Assembly (NCBI GenBank): GCA_022828595.1
Contig: JAKGHH010000005.1
Span: forward strand, 59,515,655 to 59,579,654
DNA from: Nelumbo lutea
Lineage: Eukaryota > Streptophyta > Magnoliopsida > Proteales > Nelumbonaceae
DNA length: 64,000 nucleotides
Direction of reading: 5' to 3'
This document shows, piece after piece, positions 44,690-56,922 of this stretch. The first letter of the stretch is position 1. Each line of letters opens with the position of its first letter. A program made the translations under genes and the position numbers. The notes under the pieces are model-generated. The model saw only the letters and a list, made by a program, of their open reading frames with translations. It ran no database searches and was not told the DNA's origin.

Positions 44690-45470
44690 CCTCTATGACA
44701 GAAAGCAATGGCAAAAGAAATTCAAGCTCTTACAAGCACTCATACTTGGGATTTAGTTGATCTACCTCTAGATAAATTTGTGATTGGTTGTAAATGAGTC
44801 TACAAAATCAAGACTCGGGCAGATGGTTCAGTTGAAAGGTATAAAGCTAGATTGGTAGCTAAAGGGTTCATACAGGAATATGGCATTGATTATTAGGAGA
44901 CTTTTGCCCCAGTAGCTCGTCTCACTTCTGTTCGTAGTGTTATTGCAATTGCTGCTGCTAAGCATTGGCAGCTATTTCAGATGGATGTTAAGAATGCTTT
45001 TCTCAATGGAGATCTTTCTGAAGAGGTTTATATGTAGCCCCCTCCTGGTTATGATCATCTCCCTAATCAGGTTTGTCGTCTCCGTAAGGCTCTATATGGA
45101 TTTAAGCAGGCGCCTCGAGCATGGTTCTTCAAATTCAGCTCTACTGTTTGTCAGTTTGGTTTTCAACCTAGCACTTATGATCATGCCTTGTTCATTCGTA
45201 AGACCTCTCAATGTTGTGTACTTCTTCTACTTTATGTGGATGACATGATCATTATTGGTGATGATTTGCAGGGCATTTCAGATCTCAAGTCATTTCCTAG
45301 CAAACAGTTTGAAATGAAAGATGTTGGTCAACTGAATTATTTTTTAGGCATTGAGGTTTCCTCTGACCAATCTGAATATTATCTATCTCAGGCCAAGTAT
45401 GCCACTGATCTTGTTTCTCGTGCAAGACTCACTTATACTAAGACTGTTAACATTCGAATTTAGCCTAATG
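44690..45470 (+). pseudogene. Copia reverse transcriptase
   Basis: Reads [20 protein letters not shown], then [35 protein letters not shown] and LLYVDDMIIIGDD (active site). In-frame stops follow IGCK (Trp codon changed to TGA), DY, and EVYM (CAG changed to TAG). The catalytic motifs are intact. Confidence 0.9.
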
Positions 45471-45539
45471 TCCATTTATCAGCCACTGATGGTACTCCTC
45501 TTAGTGACTGCACATTATATCGGCAACTAGTTGGCAGTC

Positions 45540-46150
45540 TTGTATACCTTACTGTTACTCGCCCTAATATTGCTTATGTTGTCCATATTGTAAGTCAGTT
45601 CATGTCTACTCCTCGCACTACTTATTATGCTGTTGTGCTTCGTATCATTCGTTATGTCAAGGGCACCTTGTTTCACGGACTTCACTACTCCAGTTCTTCA
45701 TCTCTTTATTTGATTGCATATTTTGATGCTGATTGAGCTGGTGATCCTACTGATAGACGCTCCACTACTGGTAATTGCTTCTTTCTTGGAGATTCTCTTA
45801 TATCTTGGCATAGTAAGAAGCAAACGATTGTCTCTCATTCCAGTACTGAAGCTGAATATAGAGCTCTTGTTGGCACTACCTCTGAGCTGTTATGGTTATG
45901 ATGGTTACTCCATGACATGGGAAATACTCATTCATTTGCTACTCCCCTTTACTGTGACAATCGTAGCGCCTACAGATTGCACACAATGATGTTTTTCATG
46001 AGCGCACTAAGCATATTGAGATTGATTATCACTTTATTCGTCATCATGTGCTTGAGGGTACTGTTCGTCTTATTCCCGTCTCTTCCTAGGATCAATATGC
46101 AAATATATCTTTACCAAAGCTCACTCTCCTCTTCGCTTTCATGCTCTAAT
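45540..46150 (+). pseudogene. Copia RNase H
   Basis: LVGSLVYLTVTRPNIAYVV, then [25 protein letters not shown] and LYCDNRSA mark the copia RNase H with its Asp/Glu/Asp set. The Trp of the DADWAG block is TGA. A frameshift follows DNRSA. A later Gln codon is TAG. Confidence 0.88.
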
Positions 46151-46200
46151 TGGCAAACTCCAGATGACTGATACATTACCATTTTGAATTTGAGGGGGGA

Positions 46201-46426
46201 TGTTAGCATAATTAGTATTTTACCACTTGATTCTAGGATGAGATTTTTCTAATTAGCTGTAAATATATCTCATAATTATACTTTTTTCTTTTTGTATAGT
46301 TTCCTATATAGGTTGGTTTCTAATTTAGGTCGCCAACCTTATTTGCTTTATTGTATTCCTAGCTCTACTATAAATAGGTTATAACTCATTCAATTCATGA
46401 TAGAGAAATCATTCATCTTCTTTACA
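46201..46426 (+). repeat. 3' LTR of the copia element, shortened
   Basis: Matches 41658-41914 but lacks a short internal piece and most of the last 20 bases. It begins TGTTAGCATAATTAG. The 3' limit is approximate. Confidence 0.82.
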
Positions 46427-47377
46427 TAAAATATAACAAAAATTACAAGAAAATAAAACCAAAATTTTATATATTATTAATTATATAATTGGTTTGGGTT
46501 CAGAACAGTAAGAATCATTCCCAACCCAATTATTAATATTTAATTGGGACACAAACCACAGAACCAAAACCCAAATGATTGGTTGGATCGGTTCAGATCT
46601 GTCGGGTAAAGCTGACCCATTGACAGTTTTTGAGTTATTTTTCCCTGCTTTTGTTCCTTTTCTCCCCCTCTTTTTGGATTCATCCAATTCGAAAGTCAAC
46701 TGGACCACAACCTTCCTCCTTCCCCCACCCCTCCCAAGAAGCCAACGTACTGCAGGCCCATTAGTCAGTTTGAGCAGCTTTAATAGAATGAGCGTCCATT
46801 GCGCCACAATCCAAATCCCCGTGGCTGTTGAACGTTGGCGTGGCCTGTAAACCTCTGTAATAACCCAACTGCCCGAGACTTACCTTTTTAAAAGTGCAGC
46901 CTTTCTCTGTTTTCAGTCTTTTCAACAAATCTAGGTCAGATGAGATGAGCTAACATGCGCCGCTGTTTGTGGTAAGCACCATCATCTTGTCTTTGAGTTG
47001 TAGAGGGGCGGTGCATGGACGAATCACTGATCGCTGGGACATGCAGAGCTGGTAAAAAAGCTTAGGTTTTGGTCAGTTCCAAGAGATCTGGTTATTGCTT
47101 TTCTGCCTTCGTTAGGGATCTGAGCTAAGCTAGTGCTACAGCGAGACTCCGAGAGCGACCACTCTTTATATTCTGCCTTGCACCTCCCTCTCTCAAAACT
47201 TCGCAATTGCATGATAAATTAACCACTCTCATTCCAGATTTACGCCTATCGAGGTACCTCCCTCACTCTCTCTCTCTCTCTTCCCTGACTCTGAGTAAAT
47301 GTAAGATAAGTGGGGTATTGCAGGTTAGCTTACCTTTACACATCGAGGAGGAATAATAGAAACTAGAAAGTGAGAAG
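46427..47377 (+). promoter_or_regulatory. Upstream region and 5' leader of the SOSEKI gene
   Basis: Only about 950 bp separate the copia 3' LTR from the SOSEKI ATG. The first part (46,465-46,600) is repeat-like, with 'ccaacccaattattaat' words. TTTTTAAAAG near 46,887 could be a weak TATA. The transcription start is not determined. Confidence 0.35.
47265..47283. repeat. Simple repeat (CT)n upstream of the SOSEKI gene
   Basis: CTCTCTCTCTCTCTCTTC about 100 bp before the ATG. Such pyrimidine runs are common in plant 5' leaders. Confidence 0.75.
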
Positions 47378-49579
47378 ATGGATAGCCGAGCAAGGAGAAG
47401 TAGGGAGACGAGCCCAGACAGAGCAAGGGTATATGTGCAGCCCAAGACCAAAACCTTCAAGAAAGTTCAAGTCTTGTATTATCTTTGCAGAAATGGACAG
47501 CTTGAACATCCCCATTTCATGGAGGTTCCTCACTTGGCGAATCAGCAGCTTCGTCTGAAAGGTAGAAGTAGAACCGTAAAATTTCTTCTTATTCCTTTCT
47601 TTTTTTGTTGGCATTTTCTGTAACAGTTTTATTTCTTTGTTCTTTTCCTTCGTATATCAGATGTTATAGATCGGCTTACTGTTCTCAGAGGTAAAGGCAT
47701 GCCGTCTCTGTTCTCTTGGTCCTGCAAAAGGTATAGTTTTTGTTTACTCAAAAATTATTACCGTTGTGTTTTTTGTTCTTCATAACTTTAATTTTCGGTC
47801 GTTTTTCTTTCATATTTTCATTGAACTTCACTTGTTATATATCTGATTAGCCTCTCAGATTTTTAACTCCTTTTAGACGTTTGTTTGTCTGGTTACTGAT
47901 TTAGGAGCTACAAGAACGGTTACGTGTGGAACGACTTAGGAGAGAATGACGTAATCTATCCAGCTGAAGGAGCTGAGTATATCCTCAAGGGGTCCGAGCT
48001 TATAGAAGGATGTGCAGGTTAGTCTCCAATCACATCCTCCCCTTTCCTCCCCATGTCCTGACCATCCCCCTCTGTCCATGATTTTCTCTTCTTTGAAACA
48101 GAGAAGTTTCAGCAGCTTCAAGTAAGCAACAGGCAACACAGCTCAGAACCCATTTTTTATTCCAAAAGAAAACTACTCGTTAGTCCACAACACACAGAAC
48201 CAGAAGAAGTAGAGTACGTACGAGAGGAAGAGGAAGCAGCAGCAGGAGACAGCAACTCCAACACAACAAATACATACTCTCGATGCTCAAGGGGTGTCTC
48301 GACTGACGAAATCGAAGAGCGCAAGAACCACCATAAAATCCAGAACAATTCCACGGAGATCACGTTAGACGACGGTTCTCCTCCTTCGACCTGTTCGACC
48401 GTTTCAGAGAAAGCACACGAAGCCAACAGCAATTCTCAACGGTTCCAAGATTGCAACTCGGACTCGGTCCCTGAGCGCATAATGACTCGTAACTCCGTTT
48501 TGTTCCAACTCATCGCCTGCGGAAGCTCAATGGCAACGAGGGGAAGAAACGTGAACGTTCCTTCTCCCACAGTCACAAATGCAAGGAAGAGTAGTAGTAG
48601 TAGTAGCCTTCATAAAGGAGTTCTCTGCAGAACAGCAACAAAGATGGCGGAAGAGGATGAGATCAATTACATGTCAGAGAACCCGCGGTTCGGCAACCTG
48701 CAATCGGAAGAGAAGGAATACTTCAGTGGGAGTATCGTGGAGTCGATGACAGAGGACCGGGCTGCGGTGGAACCGGCCTTGAAGAAATCGGCGTCGTACA
48801 ACGAAGAGAGGTTTGTCTCTTTCCTCCCTCCCTCTGGCTCTGGTTATGTTGACTCAAAATGTTAAAGCAAGCTCGGCCGCGTCATGCCCAGAGTCCAGAC
48901 TACAGGACGACTCCTGTATCAAATTCAAAAGAACGAGACAATCGAAGGTTCAACCTAACCAGATCGCCTATTTTACTATTTTATGCTTTGTGGGCCAATA
49001 GTTAATAGATAGAAGTTGTGGTGACGCTGGCTCCAATGTTGGCCCATCCAATGAAAAGTTAAATTTGCCATATTTGGTTGACATGTTTAAATTATTATTA
49101 GATCTTGTTTGTTTTTAGTGGAGTATTTAATGGGTGTTTAAATTCGGTTCAGTTATTTCGGTTGATTTGGCCTAAAAAAATACATTCAAACCTAACCCAT
49201 AATAGCATTAATCAAAATATATTAAGTATAAATATTAATAGTAATTATTAATATGAATTGAATATACATTTACATTTTAATCGACCAGATCGATTTCAAT
49301 TTGATTTTAATATTTTCAAATCTAATTCGAATCATGAAAATGGTCTAATCAAAATATCATTAGGTTGTATTTCTAAACTGAACCGGTCAAATGAATACTC
49401 CTAATTGAAGTGCTGCTGAACTTAGTCCAGATGTTTTTTTTTTTGGCAGGAGCTCGAAGGTTGGATTGGGAGAAGCAGTAGAAGAGGAGGTGGAGAAGGA
49501 AGCAGAGGAGAGGTGCATGATGAAAGGGAAATGCATTCCACGGAAAAAATCATCATCCTCCAAACAACCAAAAAAATGA
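47378..49579 (+). CDS. SOK: SOSEKI (DUF966, DIX-like) polarity protein
   Basis: SOSEKI proteins polymerise through an N-terminal DIX-like domain and mark cell corners or edges in plants. Exons: 47378-47561, 47661-47730, 47905-48017, 48102-48810 and 49450-49579; all introns are GT-AG, and the exons sum to 1206 nt (401 residues plus stop). The DIX-like domain spans about residues 25-115: KKVQVLYYLCRNGQLEHPHF, then [40 protein letters not shown] and YPAEGAEYILKGSEL, the signature of the family. The rest is disordered, with acidic and Ser-rich runs, a C-x-G-S-x segment (LIACGSSMATRG) and a basic C-terminus (PRKKSSSSKQPKK). Length is typical. No broken codon was found. The fourth intron is 639 bp, longer than the others. 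Which SOSEKI paralogue this is cannot be told here. Confidence 0.92.
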
Positions 49580-52100
49580 TAAAAATGAGAAAAAGTACTA
49601 GCGCCTTGAATTGAATGGAGTGGGGGTGGTTGGGAGACGTAACTGGTAGCTTTTATTGTAATAGCAGTGTGTAGTGTTTGTGGTGTACTTTTTAAATTCT
49701 GACTTATTGCGGAAGGATTGCAACTGTTTTGACGTTGAAATGTGGAGGATGGACGTTGATGTTTAGATCCAAACTAGTTGGGACCCGTGCAATGCACTGG
49801 GAATCCAATCCGTTTGGTCATGTCATTAAGGCCATTCTTAGAATTCTTTCAGGAAAGAAGGGATTTTAAGAAATTTCATCTCAAAATCACTAATACTATT
49901 TGACACAATAATTTGATTCTTGTTTCTTAGAAATTAACAAAATCAAAAGTAACAAATTTCCTTGAATCAGTTCTCTAAATGTTTGATAGACACAACCACT
50001 TGTTATGGAGTATAGAGTGGTGGTAAATCTGTTCATTGTCCCATGTAGGATATGAATCATAAATATTACAAAGATGCTTTAGAACAAGTTAAAAGCATCT
50101 AATCAAATGAGGTTTTTCATTAGCATAATCACTCTATTAACCAGTTGTTTGACATGAGAGTCTTCAGAAAAGATAATATAGGGAGAATGATGGGTTTTTA
50201 ACCAATTGGATCAAACATTATAACAAAAACCTGAAAGACACAGTGAACCGATAGTTTTTCAAAAGTTCTTGAAAACGGCTGGTAGCAGTTTTCCTGTTCA
50301 TTGACTCGGTGAACCGACTTTGACAACCATCTTGGCTGGTAGCAATTGTTCCTGTTCCGTTTTTTTTTTCTCATAAAAATTATAGAAAATGGCTGGAGAT
50401 GGATGTAGAACGCTGGATAGTGAGATTCAGAGCTGTAAGGAAGGGGATGAAGAAAACCGAGCATCAGAAAACACATCTTGGCAAGAAATATAGAGAACAG
50501 AAGGGAGAAAACCCGCTTTATGCAAGAAATACAGGCTTGCCTTACAAGGTAGAAATGCTCAAGGAAGGGCGAAGATGGGGTGGTATTACAAGATTGGTGA
50601 AATTACTGAATTAACTTGGATTTCACGTGTGATACTCACACACGTGTTCGTTAATTTGAAAGAACATGGTGAGAATTAGACTGGTGCCAGAATCGCGTTT
50701 CTGCGTAGTGACTTTTTTTTCACTTCACGGAACTGCATTTCTGGCGGGATTTTTTCATCCCGTTTCGGATGAGAATCACCAACTGAACCAAACGTGATTC
50801 TCATCCTGAAAATCACCAGAATCAATAGAATCACTCTTGGAGAGTGATGCCAAACGGGGCCTAAATATCCAAGTATGAATTATGTAAGAAATAACATAAA
50901 TTATTAGTAGTGTATTTAAATTAGGACAAATAAATTTTAAGAAATAAACACTTGAATTTTTTCTATAAAAGGAAAAATCTATGATGAAGAAAAGATATGA
51001 TAGGGAAAGAGTTTTGACCGATTAAAACCAACCCATGAATTTTGATAAATAACACCTGATTGGCCATAAAAGTAATAAATGAGAAATTTGAAGAATGATT
51101 TCAAAAAATCTGAAGAGTAGTAAATGAGCAATCTCCAACAATAAAAGTAGAAAAGACAAACCCGTGTGAAAGAAAATCTTAAAGGCCATAAAAGAGACCC
51201 CATTTATATAGTGCTAGAGAAGAAAAAATCAAATCTCATTTCTTCAACAATTCATTTAACAATTTACTAGAATTGAAAGAAGGAAACTCATTGAGATTTA
51301 TAGCTTACATCATAGTGGTTTAAGCCTTTACATGGTAACTACTAAGAAATGGTTGTTTTACTATATAATTTGTCCCTACTTGCCCTTATCTAAGCCTTAG
51401 GGCAAACATCAAAGCTTTATTTGAAGAATCAAAACTAATCTCCATTTCATACACATGACATCCACCGAAAGACATAATTTGAATTTTGGATGACATGACA
51501 GTTTCAAAAGTGCGACCTGCAATTGATGTTAGAGATTTTTTTCGTATGTACACAAATAATTCTCACAAAGATATTGATCATATTGAAGATGATAACAGTC
51601 GCTATAAAAACATAAAATTGTATACTCTTTTCCCTTTCAATTTCTGGTGGATTGTTGCCAAATTCCAAAAAGATATGTGAAAAAACAAAATAGAGTCAGA
51701 GAAATCTCCTTCAATTTCAAACTCAGTGGAGATTGTATAACCTTTTTGGGATTGGGCATGCGGTCCAAGCCCTTCCTCAATGTATCAAAGCTCAATCCCC
51801 TGAACTTCCTCTCAACTCTAAACTGTCTACAATCCCAGTCTCTGCCCACTCATGTCTAGGTTTCTCATCTCCAAGCTCTAATTTCTTCAACTTCACCTTT
51901 AACTCTAATCTATTCATTGAAGGAAATGCCATTAGCCATGGCCATCGAAGGTAATTCCATTAGGAAATTGGAGACCAACCTTTTAGTTGGCTACTTAGCA
52001 AACAACAACTCTTGCTTCCTCCACATTCAATTGGGCAAGAGTTTTTTCTAATAAAGAAGATGCAGAAAGTGTAGCAAGCAAAGCATAGGTCACCATCACT
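49580..52100. other. SOSEKI 3' flank and intergenic sequence, no gene recognised
   Basis: AT-rich sequence. 50,700-50,870 holds facing GATGAGAATCACC/GTGATTCTCATC words and ends GCCAAACGGGGCCTAA, which looks like the right end of a MITE. Overlapping open frames at 51.5-51.95 kb on both strands have no recognisable product. Confidence 0.4.
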
Positions 52101-52114
52101 TCTACACTATTATG

Positions 52115-52367
52115 CATGGTTTTTAAAACCAACCCGGTGACAGAACCGGTCAGGGGTCCAATTATCAGGTCGAATGGTTTCTGATAGAAAAAAAAAAAAA
52201 AAGAAATGGTCAAAACTGTTCGAATGGTTAATCACCTGGTTCAGCGGTTTGCTGATCAAAATCAACAGTTTTGGGGGGAAATTCGGTTTTTGGAAAAAAC
52301 GAAACCAATCAGGTGACGGGTTCCCAATTTTATGATTCAACCGTCCGGTCCAATTCTGAAAACCATG
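52115..52367. mobile_element. hAT-like MITE with perfect 8-bp target duplication (CATGGTTTT family, copy 1)
   Basis: Ends CATGGTTTTTAAAACC and (opposite strand) CATGGTTTTCAGAATTGG. ctattatg flanks both sides (52107-52114 and 52368-52375). 253 bp, with ACCGGTC/GACCGG words in both arms. Copy 2 is at 56053-56347. Confidence 0.72.
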
Positions 52368-52375
52368 CTATTATG

Positions 52376-53391
52376 ATTAAAGCATGGTGTCAAGATGTGG
52401 TTGAGACAATCTTACAATCACATGGCAGACATCGGGAGGGTTTGGGTGGATTCCATCACCATTCAACATATTTCTTACCCCTAAAGAATGCTATTGGTCC
52501 ATGGCTTACTTAGCACCGCAAGTAGTGCCCATTTGCAGTGAATGGGTTTAGGTTCTTTGAATCTCACGTTATCAAGGATTTCACCAGGCCATAGAGGATC
52601 AAATCCATTATAATTGTAACATATAGTAGGCAAAACAAAATTATTACTAATTGATTTAAATCCATAATATCAATCTAAAAAGAGGAAAATAAAATAAAAA
52701 AGCAAAAAAGAGAAGAAAAAGAAAAAATATTAATAGGACCTTAATGCAAAATAATCATGTTACATAACTTCTTCCGTAAAAATTACCTTGGTGCGGAGCC
52801 ATTGATATAGGGTGGGGGAGGTTGATTGGGTATCCAATAGACATCATGAAAGAGTACATGGGGTTTCTTGATACCTAAATGGTTATTTACACAAGAAATG
52901 TTAAAACTAAATAAATTAAATTTATCAGTATTATATATAAAGATAATAACAATTATAATTAGTTATTGATAATCCAATAAAAAGATATCTCTTTTTATTG
53001 CATTTGAATGCACTCGGAAGTACAGCCCACATTTATAATTACTTAAATGACATCTATTATGAATAATATAGTTATGATAAATTAATGTTTAAACAAACTG
53101 ATGACATTTAGTATAAAAACAATTTATACATACTTATAATTATATTCCTGTCAGCATAGAAAGACACAAAATTATACTTATAATATGGGATTTCGGTGCA
53201 ATTTCTCATGCTTGTTATAATTTTTGTAATATTTGTAAAATGCATTTGTATAATATTTTTACTTATAGTATATTTAATGTCAACACAATGAACCCTTAAC
53301 CGTGAAATACAAAATACAAATCCTTCACTAAGCAAATGCTAAAACTTATCAATTTCTATATTAAATAACTTGATTTCTACATCATCAACCT
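52376..53391. other. Intergenic stretch, no gene recognised
   Basis: AT-rich with short A- and T-runs. No feature recognised. Confidence 0.45.
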
Positions 53392-53630
53392 TAGGGGTGA
53401 GCAAAAAAATCGAACCGACTAAAATCGAATAAAAAAATTGGTTAACCAAACTGGTCGGTTTGGTTTCAATTCGATATTCTTAAAAAAATGATAATTTCGG
53501 TTCGGTTTCGATTAACCATTTAAAAAAGTTATATATTTATATAATATTATATATTATATATTATATTTTTTATTTTTTCGAAAAATCGAGTAAACAATTT
53601 TGGCAGTCTGAGAGACTTTCAAACTTTCTC
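53392..53630. mobile_element. hAT-like left end, 'gggtgagcaaaaaa' family
   Basis: Begins TAGGGGTGAGCAAAAAAATC and carries CCGACT/GGTCGGTTTGG words and an AT core. Only the left end is clear. Confidence 0.4.
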
Positions 53631-54671
53631 TTTGAAAGTTTCAATTTGAAAATTGAAAGTTCAGCAGTTTGCCTCTGCTAGAGTGCCAGACTACCAGACT
53701 AGAGACTGCTAGTTTCTCAATCTCGAAAATAAAAAATTTTCAAGCCTTTCTTTTCATTTTTCACAACAAGACGAACTCCATGTAAGACCACCTAAACATT
53801 TTAAATATTAAAATTAGATTAGTTATATGTCAAACATTAAAAATGATAATAAATGTTATATTAAAAAAATAATTATATACCAATTAACGTTAATCAATGT
53901 TGACCATTTTCCTCATTAGGAAGATTCAGATTATGTTCAACTTGTTCTAATGTAGCAATCATCATTACATCTTCCTCATAATTCATCAAGACATACACTA
54001 ACTCTGAGAGTTCATATATGTTAGTTTTTCAATGTATCTTAAGCCTATTTTTGATAATGGTGGTGGTAATGTCAATGCATATGCATGATGAAAAATTGCA
54101 TTTCACATTGAAGAAACCAAGTTACTTTAATTGGTGAAACAGACTTAGTATGATCTTCCAAATATGCCTTTCTTCTTTTGGCTTTTGCTCAAATTCAATT
54201 CATAATCTATTGATATCACGTTCTTCCTCCATCAATAGATCTATCAACTCTAAGGGGTCGTCTAGATTTTCTTGAGAAATTATATTTACAATTTCATCAT
54301 CCCTTTTCGATCTAAGAGTGTTGACAATAGCATTTATAACAAACTAAGTGGTATGTGGAAACCATAATCTCGCAATTGTGATGTAACTTGAATTTTTTTT
54401 AAGTGATTTTTTTTTTATCAATGTACCTTCATAAAAAATTTCTTTGTCAAATTCTCTCATTCGCCTTCTAACAACCAATTGATGGTTGTATATTTAGTAA
54501 AGCTTAGGTAAGAGAGGCCTTATTCTAAACATTGATAAATAATATACCACCATAAAAGAAATATCTTAGTAAAGTATTGATTATTATTAAACACAAATAA
54601 ATGCAAAAAAAAACAAAACAAGAAATCACATTTTATATTAAGGCTAACTAAAATACTTGTTGTAAAATATC
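53631..54671. other. Unrecognised sequence with a possible decayed minus-strand coding region
   Basis: At about 54,330-54,190 the minus strand reads RSKRDDEIVNIISQENLDDP, then LMEEERDINRL, before a stop. It looks protein-like but is not assigned to any family. Confidence 0.3.
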
Positions 54672-54990
54672 TTAGAAGATCTCATTATAAACAATATTCT
54701 GGGCAAAGTCATTAGGTTCACTATCTTTATTTTGAATTAAGATTTTTAATCTTAATAGAGAGGTTGCACGGGATATTGCAACATATAATTGCCTATGGGA
54801 GAATACAAGTTTTGGCAAATAAATAATTACATGTTGCATTGTTTGCACTTGACTCTTATTAATGTTCATAGCAAAAGCCAATCATAAAGGGAAATTATGC
54901 CTTTTCATCACAAATGGCCATTATTTATCGATGGATGAGAGAACCATTCTTGGAATAAACACAGTATTTCCTACATTAGTACCTGTAAGA
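54672..54990 (-). pseudogene. Helitron Pif1-like helicase C-terminal remnant
   Basis: Reads GTNVGNTVFIPRM, then after stops LAFAMNINKSQVQTMQHVII, FSHRQLYVAISRATS and LKILIQNKDSEPNDFAQNIV. The INKSQ.QT and QLYVA.SR blocks are the last helicase motifs of plant Helitron RepHel proteins, which move Helitrons by rolling-circle replication. Two or more stops are present. No Helitron 3' hairpin/CTRR end was found. Confidence 0.72.
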
Positions 54991-54997
54991 AAGTTTG

Positions 54998-55150
54998 GGT
55001 AAAATGGTCATTGCTTTATTTACATGGAAAATGAAAGAACATGGGTAAATGTACTTATCCAAGTAAGTCTTTCCTAAGAAACACTTACTTGAATAAATTC
55101 ATTTACCCGGATAAGTAACTTGCCAAAAAATGAACGGGGCCTAAAAATGA
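54998..55150. repeat. Short repeat shared with 29,390-29,558
   Basis: Same sequence of words around 'catgggtaaatg.acttA.c.aagtaag', ending GGGGCCTAAA. Non-coding. Confidence 0.5.
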
Positions 55151-56052
55151 TTAAATGCACTACACCATGGTTCCCTACTCACAAACCTAAATAAGTAATT
55201 ATGCTCCAAACCATCTCTAAGGTTATTTATTGCGTGTAGGGGATGATAATGGGTCGGGCTTAGCACCTGTAATAAGGGTTATAACCCAAGCCCGGGCTTA
55301 GCACATGTACGCACACCTACAGCCATACATTGGAAACACTTTTTAACCCCAAACTTTACTTTAAGATAGAAGGGCAATCACCTAAAATTTTTATTAAGCA
55401 AACCACTAATAAAAAATAACAACAGGGAAGCACATAGCCCGGCTTGCACCAAGCCCGAGATACAAAATTCTCTCCCTGAAGTCACGATTCACCCAACCCG
55501 CACAAATAAATCAAACATACCTTGGGACGGGAAAGCCTATGCGCTCAATAAGAAACAAAGCCTTGGGCCGTTGGCTTGAGTAGGAAGAAGGCTAACAAAG
55601 GTAGTATACCTGCAACTCGATGTACTATCAATTCCTGAATTGGCTAAGGTAGTATCACTTAATGAATACTCCAAGGAGCACTATCTGCATTAAGGAGAGA
55701 CTATAATCTTACTATTAATTACACTCCACAACAGCGTTAATTTCTGCTTGAAGGGAGGTGTACCAATCAAAAATAAAAAGGGGAACCCTAAATAAAACCC
55801 TCCTCCTCCACCTCACAAGCCCGGATTTCCCCTACACGCTCCATCTGTATTAATCTTCCAAAATCTTTCCATCAAAGTGTCGTCTGCATCTTTCCACCCA
55901 TATTTTCCAGAGAATGAAGGTGGAAACAATTAGTGATCTTGTCTCAAACATGTTGGGATTGATTAATATAAATTTCGAAAATAACAGCAAAAGAAATTCC
56001 AAGATTTAGAAGTTAGGATACTATTAGAGAACAAGTGATCTATAGTTTCTTG

Positions 56053-56347
56053 CATGGTTTTCAAAACCTGATCGAATCAGATGGTTGGATCGGAAAAAAC
56101 GGGAAATGGTTAGGCGATTGGTTTTGTTTTACCCCATAATCGTAATTTCACCAAAATCATTGATTTGGTCAGCAAATCACTGACCCTGTCAGTTGAACTG
56201 TTTGAATCATCCAATGGTTTTGGTCATTTTATTTTTTAAATTTTTTTGTCAGAATGGGCCGTCTGTTCAATTCAAACGGTTGGATTGTTCAATCCAAAAG
56301 CCAGACCTCTGACCAGTTTATTGTCCGATTTATCTTTAAAAACCTTG
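56053..56347. mobile_element. hAT-like MITE nested in the LINE (CATGGTTTT family, copy 2)
   Basis: Ends CATGGTTTTCAAAACC and (opposite strand) CAAGGTTTTTAAAGAT. gtttcttg is duplicated perfectly at 56045-56052 and 56348-56355. 295 bp. Same family as 52115-52367. Confidence 0.75.
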
Positions 56348-56517
56348 GTTTCTTGTTCGAAGTGTACACATCAATTGCATTTAGAGGCAAGAGACACCTT
56401 TGCGCTTAATGGCTTCATCAACAGCAAGGGAGTTATACATAAACCTCCACATCCTCCACATGAAAACTGCTACTTTGGAAGGTAAACCCGCATTCCATAT
56501 GTGTTTGGCCCAGTTAA

Positions 56518-56922
56518 TAGGGGTATCAATTGGACTGGATTTGGTCCAATCTGAATTAGTCCAATGCAAGTCAATTATAAATGGACCAGGTCCAATCCAA
56601 TCTAATGAATGTTTTGGACCAATTTGGATTTAATGTTTGAATCATCCAATATGTTCAAATTCATTTTGATTTAGATTGGTTTCAACCAAAACCTGATTCA
56701 TTAGCACATATATTCTTATACTATACCAATGGACCAGATATTGGCTTAATCCAATCCAATCTGATATAAATATGTTACGGATGGACCAGATCCAATCCAA
56801 TCTAATAAATATTTTGGACTGGATTGGTCCAATCCAATATGTCTTGTTGGTCCATCAAATCTGTCCAAATTGATTTCGGACTGGATGGGGTCCAATCCAA
56901 AACCGGTCCATTAATGCCCTTA
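56518..56922. mobile_element. hAT-like element nested in the LINE ('ccaatccaatctgat' family)
   Basis: Ends TAGGGGTATCAATTGG and (opposite strand) TAAGGGCATTAATGG. The flanks ccagttaa and ccagataa match at 7 of 8 positions. 405 bp. Same family as 32106-32482. Confidence 0.7.

Larger units (their letters stand above)
41658..46426 (+). mobile_element. Ty1/copia LTR retrotransposon, both LTRs, defective
   Basis: 5' LTR 41658-41914, tRNA-Met-type primer site at 41915, gag, protease, integrase, RT, RNase H (integrase before RT, as in copia), purine tract TTTGAGGGGGGA ending at 46200, and 3' LTR 46201-46426. The coding frame stays in one phase from 42100 to about 43,850, then changes twice. Most internal stops are one transition from Gln, Arg or Trp. 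The 3' LTR has lost about 30 bp, and no target duplication remains. Confidence 0.92.

Noticed and set aside
51486..51954. Open frames on both strands near 51.5-51.95 kb
   Set aside because: Overlapping in three frames with no recognisable content.
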